In this document: piece by piece, positions 59,001 through 64,000 of the stretch | Numbering within the stretch: position 1 is the stretch's first letter | How the letters are laid out: every line of letters begins with the position of its first letter | NCBI RefSeq assembly: GCF_010894405.1 | Contig: NZ_JAAIYA010000020.1 | Location: 62,001 to 126,000, forward strand | Direction of reading: 5' to 3' | Length of the DNA stretch: 64,000 nucleotides | Source of the DNA: Pyxidicoccus caerfyrddinensis | Lineage (GTDB): Bacteria > Myxococcota > Myxococcia > Myxococcales > Myxococcaceae | The notes under the pieces: model-generated | Seen by the model: the letters and a program-made list of their open reading frames with translations, nothing else | Told to the model about the DNA's origin: nothing | Database searches by the model: none | Program-made: the position numbers and the translations under genes

Positions 59001-60066
59001 TCAAGAACGCCTCGGGGTCGAAACCCTCGATCAGAGCGGCCTCGGCGACATCGACCCGTCGCAACGGTGCGATTTCGTAGGCCCCGAAGTGTTCTTTGCC
59101 CCACAGCTCCGGCAGCTCATGACTCAGCAACTCGGGCCATTCCGCCGTACGACATGCGATCCGCAGCCGCAGCCGCTTCACGGGACAACGTCCGAGCTCC
59201 GTCAGCAGGTTCCGGGCAACAGCCTGTATATGAATCAGGCATTCATCCAGGCTGTCCAGGAACAAATTCAGAGTGCCTTCGGAGTTCCGCCACGCCAGGA
59301 ACCCCGCTGACTGGAAGAGGTACTTGTCGAGCAGTGCTTCGGAAGTGCATTCCTTCAAGTCGACCAGCAGGTTCTGGGACGAGTCGTCGTCACTCCCCTG
59401 GAACAACCCGGCATCAATCGACTTCAGGGCCGTGCTCTTTCCGGTGCCGGGCTCGCCCAGGAGCACGAGGCAGGGCAACTTGGAGATGGATTCGAACGGG
59501 AAGATTTTCGGGTTCCAGCCCGTCCAATCGTCACTCTCCGGATCCGGAAGGAAGCCGTCGAACGAGAGTCGAATCGTTTCCCCCCGAGGGAGCCAGAAGC
59601 GCTTCCCCCTGTAGCGGATGTCTGACACCGGAGTGCGCCTGCGAGAGGGTAGCCCGAGCGCCACCGCCACCGAGTCGAGCTGGGTAATCGGGTCATCGTG
59701 ACGGGGAACTTCCTGGAACAGGGAGAGGAAGTCCGCGCCCGCGAATGCTCCGGGTTCGCCCAGTCGGAGGGGGAGGATTCGGAGCGCACCTGACGCCGCG
59801 TAGCGCTTCCGGGCCAGCTCGACCTCCTTCAACACCCACTCCGATGTGACTGACGCAGCCGAGAGCAGCACTAGGAAGTGCGTGCTCTGCTCCATCAGTC
59901 CCTGAACAAGATGCGGCTCCCATTCCGCCCCTATGGGGATGCTACGGGGGGCAATCCAGACTTCGGCGCCACGCTCGCGAAGGCCCAGATCGAGACTGCG
60001 GGCAAGGGCCGCGTCGCGCGGATCGCGCGTCGTATGGGAAATGAAGACCTTCGGAGTCGGAGCCAT
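56044..60066 (-). CDS. TIR-STAND (NLR-like) protein with helical-repeat sensor, putative anti-phage defence
   Basis: 1340 residues. The N-terminal TIR domain (about 1-140) shows KVFISHTTRDPRDAALARSL, GAEVWIAPRSIPIGAEW and SEWVLKEVELARKRY with the likely NADase Glu. It is followed by an NTPase with Walker A LLGEPGTGKSTAL (about 203-210), Walker B LNLFLDSLDEC (about 265-275) and a sensor-like RIACRTAEW, in the NACHT/STAND style. From about 560 to the end are paired helices like HEAT/TPR repeats (LASIIKDRSKSFLARVIAIN, CASIEAMGAMGNQEAFESLR). This effector-NTPase-sensor order is that of bacterial NLR-like (Avs-type) defence proteins, which oligomerise on a phage ligand. G+C is lower than in core genes, indicating transfer. 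It converges on the two TIR genes. Confidence 0.88.
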   Translation of the reverse strand: MAPTPKVFISHTTRDPRDAALARSLDLGLRERGAEVWIAPRSIPIGAEWEPHLVQGLMEQSTHFLVLLSAASVTSEWVLKEVELARKRYAASGALRILPLRLGEPGAFAGADFLSLFQEVPRHDDPITQLDSVAVALGLPSRRRTPVSDIRYRGKRFWLPRGETIRLSFDGFLPDPESDDWTGWNPKIFPFESISKLPCLVLLGEPGTGKSTALKSIDAGLFQGSDDDSSQNLLVDLKECTSEALLDKYLFQSAGFLAWRNSEGTLNLFLDSLDECLIHIQAVARNLLTELGRCPVKRLRLRIACRTAEWPELLSHELPELWGKEHFGAYEIAPLRRVDVAEAALIEGFDPEAFLKAVTQRDAVPLAIKPITLKLLLSSFKEDRRLPDSLRALYEKGCLRLCEEFSLDRAASKADGKLPSTHRLRLAERIAAVTLLCKRPAMYLGQDASRAPEESATLDALSYGYEKIGGKPVPVMPEHIRETLQTGLFTGGTSERLVTWSHWTFPEFLAARFLVTRRMTTTKLKELLLRPDTSGKLRIIPPLQEMVGWLAGMSPEFFQELVPIAPEFLLRSTATTIDTALKARLVESLLEQLNRQEVADFEDMLRHRYDFLKHPSLGLQLASIIKDRSKSFLARVIAINIAGECGESSLLGDLLQLALDESENLDIRCASIEAMGAMGNQEAFESLRPLLRTEGDPEKELAARVLHILWPMYLSAEGLFELLSAPRNTHHFGTYAGFLYRDVAEHLKPEDLPVALRWVESRGNGFYFDPLVEAILRKSWEHLDAPGVLREFGVSVLSRLKLHRPLFGDATHRRRAPDPLLAEPDKRRILVQELLGQLEHPRLWLINREPFISSGDLRWLTQQLEQTADPQLHERWLKLIEGIFSLDDLEHVDLILEVRQRIPSLARQFAWCLDAVELGSPQAASLRARQQQRESQNKRRGDERAHQPPSQNRVRHLLGRFEAGDLIAWHRISLELARSRIKKRRWQTDDELQANLSALPGWEALDENLRARCISAAERYLRDGEPRTAEWFGTGESHRWATAGYRALRLLLAQKREVLAGWPTEQWTPWVPLVIDWPWEQDGKEKAVQETLVAHAYVRAPEAFISAVLEWLDKASKNLSVYTLLKKLASLWDPRLVDALVDWLGTGVPLEPSALGVLLNELVPRSPKAFEQALRWASSAAVDEAEREKKLEAASSLLNTSLQAAWPHLWPLMQANPAFGEQLLTRSEVYRARREQQLQLVGELDENAIAELYVWLWRRFPPADNRNVQHFQITGLRNALLGNLKQRGTQAAVSAVRRIAESLPEVPGLKLAVQQADEQRLRYEWKGLEPEELLALVEGT

Positions 60067-60317
60067 GTTCGCCGGAGCCCGGGGATGAGCACTTCGGGCA
60101 AAAGGTACTCCACGATGCCAGGAGAGGGAGCCCCTGCTGGACAGGTTCGGGTCACTTTTCTCGAAGGCTTCAGTCCGCTGGGTACACAGGACACTCGGCG
60201 GTACTCAATAGAGTCGGGGGATGATGAACTCGGGAGTCCCCTCGGGGACCCGCAGCGGGGCCGCAGGGTGCGCGACCCCGGAGCATGAGCCCGGGAAGTG
60301 GGATAGCCTCCCAACGC

Positions 60318-61220
60318 ATGGACGAAGCCAGACGCGCACGGCGGGGACTGTGGGTCTTCTTTGCGGTGCTCGTTGTCCTCTCGGCGGTCTTCGAGTGGAT
60401 GATCATCTTCCGGGTGCCGTTCCTGGACAGGACATGGAAGGTCGTCCTGCTGATGTGGTCGCCCGCCGTCGCGTCCTTCGCCGCGAGAATCGCGACGCGT
60501 GAGGGGTGGGGCGACCTGTCTTTCCGCCTCGGCGGAGCCGCTGGTCGGCGTGCCCTGCTGTATGCCTTTGGCTTTCCGCTCGGCGTGGGCGCGCTGGCGC
60601 ACGGCCTCGCCTGGGCCACGGGGCTCGCCCTCTTCGACCCGCCAATGCAGGACTCCCTCGTGCTGCCGCAATGGGGGTGGACGGTGGAGAGCACCGGCGA
60701 GCCCGTGGTCCGGTTTGCGAAGCAACTCGCGTTGCACCTGACAGTGGGCACGGTGGTGGGGTGCATCTGGGCGGCGGGAGAGGAGATCGGCTGGCGGGGC
60801 TACCTCGCGCCGCGCCTGCTCGATGCGCGCGTGCCGTGGGGATTGGCGCTGAGCGGGCTCGTGTGGGGCCTATGGCACCTGCCGCTCATCCTCCGCCCGG
60901 GCGGCGACTTCGGCCCGAGCCGGTTCCTGACGGCGCTGCTCTTCGTCGTCCTGTTGATGCCGCTGGGAGTGGCCATGGCACGCCTGCGAATGGAGACGGG
61001 AAGCATGTGGCCTCCCATCGTGCTCCACGGTGTATGGAATGAGGCGCTCTCGGCGTTCGGGGCGGCGACGAACCCCACCGACAGCATCTGGCTGGGCGAG
61101 TCCGGCCTCCTCCTGGTGCCCGTGAGCCTGCTGCTCCTCGCGCCATTGCTGCACGGAAACTGGAGCGCGAGGCGGGCACCGGAGACCGTGCCCTACGCTA
61201 GCTTCAGCGCACGCTCGTAG
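60318..61220 (+). CDS. CPBP-family intramembrane glutamic protease
   Basis: 300 residues from the ATG at 60318 (an ATG at 60285 adds 11). About eight hydrophobic helices. The Abi/CPBP motifs are complete: AAGEEIGWRGYLAPRL (EExxxR), GLVWGLWHLPLIL (FxxxH-like) and VLHGVWNEALSAFGA (HxxxN). Members process CAAX proteins or act as bacteriocin-immunity and signalling proteases in the inner membrane. Placement beside the TIR-STAND gene, divergent with 251 bases between, may be coincidence; base composition here is typical of the core genome. Confidence 0.88.
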   Translation: MDEARRARRGLWVFFAVLVVLSAVFEWMIIFRVPFLDRTWKVVLLMWSPAVASFAARIATREGWGDLSFRLGGAAGRRALLYAFGFPLGVGALAHGLAWATGLALFDPPMQDSLVLPQWGWTVESTGEPVVRFAKQLALHLTVGTVVGCIWAAGEEIGWRGYLAPRLLDARVPWGLALSGLVWGLWHLPLILRPGGDFGPSRFLTALLFVVLLMPLGVAMARLRMETGSMWPPIVLHGVWNEALSAFGAATNPTDSIWLGESGLLLVPVSLLLLAPLLHGNWSARRAPETVPYASFSARS

Positions 61221-61412
61221 CCTTCAAGCGCGCACCGTGTGCCTTCATGGGCTCGCGAGCCCCACCTCCACCATGGGGTGAAGAGGGCCCAGGTCAGCCA
61301 CCGTCCCAGGAATTCTCAACCGCGTCGATATGGACCCGGCGTACGTGCATTCCCCTTGATACCGAACTGCCTGAGCACGGCCTCCATGCCTGGCATTGAG
61401 GGGGACTCCATC

Positions 61413-63644
61413 ATGTCGATACCAAGAGCGGCCGCTCCACGCGGCCTGCTGTGCATGTTGTGCGCGCTGTCCTTCCTGTTGTTGGCCAGTTCCTGCTCCG
61501 AGGGAAAGGGAGGCACCGGAGAGCGCTCCGCGCTGCTTCTCGAAGGCCCCTTCGTCGCGGTGCCGCGCGAGCTGAGCACCGAGTCATGGGAGCGCCTGCG
61601 CGTGGGGCTCGGCGTGACTCCGGCTGCGCGCCCCGCGGACGGGAACGGGACGTTCTACCTGGCGCTCCGCAAGAAGGAATTGGGCCAGCGCTGGTTCATG
61701 TCCGCCCACCTGATACAGGACACCCCGGCGGACGTCTTCGGCAACGTCGCCTACACGCTGGGCGTGCGCGTGGTGTCCTTCCAGGTACAGAACGGCAAGC
61801 TGTATGCGTTCAACGTGGATGACACGAAGGTGCGCAGCGACCTCTACAAGCCCGACGAGGTCGTCGAGGCGTGGCCCATCATCACCGACGCGCCCGACTT
61901 CAACCGGCTGCCAGGCTCGGAGGACTACATCCTCTTCGACCCGGCCGCGGGCCTGGACCGCTTCGTGGGGATGGACAACCTGGACCTGACCTACGGCGCT
62001 GGCTTCGAGGTGGAGCTGGCCTTCGCCCGGCGCTTCCGGCGGCTGGACACCGGCATCGCCTTCGAGAAGCTCGTCACTGGCCACGCGGTGCCCTTCCTGA
62101 GCGACATCTCCGCGTCGCGAGTCACAGCGACGCTCTCCCTGGAGCTGCGGCGCTATCAGGAGGGTGAGGGCTACACGGCGCCACCGGCACCGCCGCTCGC
62201 GCACTACTTCCTCGGCAACCACCGGCTCATCCCCAACACCGGGGGCCTTGGCGAGGAGGCGCCCATGAAGTGGAACCTCCGGCCGGGGATGAAGCCCATC
62301 ACCTGGGTAATCACCGACACGCTGGTGAAGACGCAGCAGGACCCTCGCTACCGCGACTACGACCTCGTCGGCGCGGTGAAGCGGGGCGTGGAGCTCTGGA
62401 ACGGAGCGTTCGGCTTTCAGGCGCTCTCCGTCCGGCTGGCGCAGCCGGGCGAGTCCGTGGGCGACCTGGACCGGAACTTCATCCTCTTCGACCCGGACCT
62501 GTTCTACTCCACCGCCTGGGCGGACTTCCGCACCAACCCGAACACCGGGGAGGTCCTCGGTGCCAATGTGTACTTCCCCGTCGCCTGGGTGAACGCGGCG
62601 GTGAAGGCGGGAGGGGCGGCGCTCGCGACACCGGAGGGGGTGACGGCGCCCGGCCCCCGGCGCGTGCTGGCGTGGAATGGCATGGCCTCCGAGCGGCTGT
62701 GCGAGCTGGACTCCTCGGAGGCGCTGGCGGGGCCCGAGGGGGACGTGTCCGCACTCACGCAGGCGCTGCCACCCCTGACGCCCAAGCAGATCGTGGAGGG
62801 CATCATCACGAACGTGGTGATGCACGAGATTGGCCACACGCTGGGCCTGCGCCACAACTTCAAGGGGTCGCTGACGTTCCCCACCTCCTCGGTGATGGAC
62901 TACACGTACAGGCAGGAGCAGCCCTACCGGGCCGACTCGGTGGGGCCGTATGACGTATCCGCCATCCGCTACCTGTACGGCCTGTCCTCCAACCTTCCGG
63001 AGGAGGCGTTCTGCACCGACACCGACATCGGGTATGACGCGGACTGCAACCGCAATGACGCCACGCCCAACCCGCTCGAGCTCTTCTACGGTGTGGCCTG
63101 GAAGGCGCAGCTGCGCGCGGCGCTGGAGACGGGCGCCGCGGCTCCGGCCGACGCGCTCCTCAACAGCGTGCTGCAGTACGTGCGCTGGGGCCGCTCCAAT
63201 CAGGAGAAGCTGCGCGCCTGGGACATCGCGATGGAGGGATTGCTCGCCCCCATTCCGCCGGAGACGCTGGCGGCCTTCCCGGGTTATGGCGCCAGGGCGG
63301 ATGCCCAGGCCCGGCGTGTCCTCCAGCGGCTGTACCTGGACAACACCATCGCCCGGGGCTTCTACCTGGCGGCGGACCCGCGGCCGAATGCGCTCTTCAC
63401 TCCGGCGCTGCTGGCGCAGCTGCGCGGCAACCTGCTCGACCTGGACGGCGTGCGCACCCGCGCCACGCGCCGCGTGGCCATCGACATCCTGAAGAAGCTC
63501 CAGACGTACGAAGCCTATGCCGTGCTGCGCGAGGCCCGCGACGCCGTGGACGCGTCCCTGCCTGGACTGTCCGGACAGGCGCGCATGGACGCGGAGGACC
63601 TGGCCAGCCGCCTGCACCTGGCCACCTCGCCGTACTTCAACTGA
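61413..63644 (+). CDS. Metzincin-type zinc metalloprotease lipoprotein
   Basis: 743 residues from the ATG at 61413, preceded by GAGGGGG. The signal peptide ends in LLLASSC (Cys28), so it is a lipoprotein. A long N-terminal region (about 40-290) is followed by TWVITDTLVKTQQDPRYRDY and AVKRGVELWNGAFGF. The zinc site VVMHEIGHTLGLRHNFKGS supplies His471, Glu472, His475 and His481, with a downstream SVMDYTYR as Met-turn region. This matches zinc-dependent metalloproteases of the DUF4953-like group, common in predatory bacteria. The C-terminal 200 residues are helical. It probably degrades proteins at the cell surface. Confidence 0.88.
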   Translation: MSIPRAAAPRGLLCMLCALSFLLLASSCSEGKGGTGERSALLLEGPFVAVPRELSTESWERLRVGLGVTPAARPADGNGTFYLALRKKELGQRWFMSAHLIQDTPADVFGNVAYTLGVRVVSFQVQNGKLYAFNVDDTKVRSDLYKPDEVVEAWPIITDAPDFNRLPGSEDYILFDPAAGLDRFVGMDNLDLTYGAGFEVELAFARRFRRLDTGIAFEKLVTGHAVPFLSDISASRVTATLSLELRRYQEGEGYTAPPAPPLAHYFLGNHRLIPNTGGLGEEAPMKWNLRPGMKPITWVITDTLVKTQQDPRYRDYDLVGAVKRGVELWNGAFGFQALSVRLAQPGESVGDLDRNFILFDPDLFYSTAWADFRTNPNTGEVLGANVYFPVAWVNAAVKAGGAALATPEGVTAPGPRRVLAWNGMASERLCELDSSEALAGPEGDVSALTQALPPLTPKQIVEGIITNVVMHEIGHTLGLRHNFKGSLTFPTSSVMDYTYRQEQPYRADSVGPYDVSAIRYLYGLSSNLPEEAFCTDTDIGYDADCNRNDATPNPLELFYGVAWKAQLRAALETGAAAPADALLNSVLQYVRWGRSNQEKLRAWDIAMEGLLAPIPPETLAAFPGYGARADAQARRVLQRLYLDNTIARGFYLAADPRPNALFTPALLAQLRGNLLDLDGVRTRATRRVAIDILKKLQTYEAYAVLREARDAVDASLPGLSGQARMDAEDLASRLHLATSPYFN

Positions 63645-63649
63645 AGGGT

Positions 63650-63680
63650 GGGCCCGCTCCACGGCTGCTGGAGCGGGCCC
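63650..63680 (+). terminator. Rho-independent-like hairpin after metalloprotease gene
   Basis: GGGCCCGCTCCA, a 7-base loop CGGCTGC, then TGGAGCGGGCCC: a perfect 12-bp stem starting 6 bases after the stop codon. A short TGTTT follows rather than a long T tract, as is common at very high G+C. Confidence 0.8.
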
Positions 63681-63802
63681 GCCGGTGTTTCACCTCACGC
63701 CGCGCCTCAGGTGAGCGACGGAGGCAGGACCCCCGGCGGTTGGCGCACGTGCGGGCCGCCTGGACTGCGCGGCCCGCTGCCTTCAGCCTGTCATCGTTCC
63801 TC

Positions 63803-64000
63803 TCACTCCGTGCGGTCCAGGTTGCCCATCGAGAAGCGCTTGCCGTCGAGGAAGCGCACCTGGTCCGGCTGGAACCAGAAGATGGTGGCGTCCCCCAGGG
63901 AGACGCCGTCCGGGACCTTCACGCTGCCCAGGACCTTCTTGCCCGCGACCACGACGAGCTCGGACTGGGCGCGCGGGGCCCCCTTCCATCCCTCCTTCAG
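63803..64000 (-). CDS. C-terminus of an unidentified gene, cut by window edge
   Basis: The minus frame ending in TGA at 63803-63805 encodes 65 visible residues: LKEGWKGAPRAQSELVVVAG, KKVLGSVKVPDGVSLGDATI, FWFQPDQVRFLDGKRFSMGN, LDRTE. It is a beta-rich tail with no membrane helix. The rest is outside the window, so the family cannot be named. The 120 bases between it and the terminator hold nothing recognisable. Confidence 0.6.
   Translation of the reverse strand: MKEGWKGAPRAQSELVVVAGKKVLGSVKVPDGVSLGDATIFWFQPDQVRFLDGKRFSMGNLDRTE

Noticed and set aside
60085-60288. Possible 67-codon gene between the TIR-STAND and CPBP genes
   Set aside because: It has no convincing ribosome site, mixed composition and lies over the likely promoters; not supported enough.

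Overview
The window looks like chromosomal DNA of a myxobacterium of the Myxococcaceae (Myxococcus, Corallococcus or Pyxidicoccus type). Most of it is very G+C rich with strong G/C bias at third codon positions. It is dense in secreted proteins, lipoproteins and hydrolases, and it carries a DUF2381 (TIGR02268) gene, a paralogous family I know mainly from Myxococcus. I see no rRNA, tRNA or CRISPR array. Functions below are read from motifs and family memory; no database search was possible.

Layout. 1-12.6 kb: a DUF1501 protein cut by the window edge, a kelch-like lipoprotein, a large protein with an annexin-like repeat and a lysozyme-like end, a membrane protein, a TonB-C/TPR-like lipoprotein, a GH13 glucan-branching-type enzyme, a class C beta-lactamase-type serine hydrolase and an acyltransferase-3. 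12.7-19.2 kb: a 14-unit kelch lipoprotein, a small cytoplasmic protein, a polysaccharide-lyase-like secreted protein, a relic zone with a transposase tail, a DUF2381/lipoprotein pair and a site-2-protease-like membrane protein that has lost its catalytic motifs. 19.3-30.2 kb: a LytS/LytTR two-component pair, a TAP-like alpha/beta hydrolase, and a ComEC-like metallo-beta-lactamase gene followed directly by a 1921-residue beta-rich protein with 15 uninterrupted alanine heptads. 30.2-34.4 kb: a compact apparent biosynthetic locus, an alpha-oxoamine synthase divergent from two overlapping ATP-grasp-like ligases. 34.4-44.4 kb: thermolysin-family and S41 peptidases, small secreted proteins, an M15-like peptidase with internal repeats and a second LytS/LytTR pair.

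44.4-60.1 kb is an accessory region. A truncated IS21-type transposase breaks an unknown gene. A markedly lower-G+C gene with an RX4H (HEPN-like) motif sits between near-direct repeats. A complete-looking IS66-type element splits a DUF4139 gene. After three ordinary genes comes a stretch of broken fragments (CBS-like, WD40-like). Then come two adjacent TIR genes, the first of the MTH538/ThsB-like class, facing a convergent 1340-residue TIR-NTPase-helical-repeat (STAND/NLR-like) protein. The three TIR proteins and the HEPN-like protein make this a probable anti-phage defence island. The two-TIR plus TIR-STAND arrangement without a visible ThsA is the best candidate for an undescribed system.

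60.3-64 kb returns to ordinary sequence: a CPBP protease, a metzincin lipoprotein with a good terminator, and the end of an unidentified gene.
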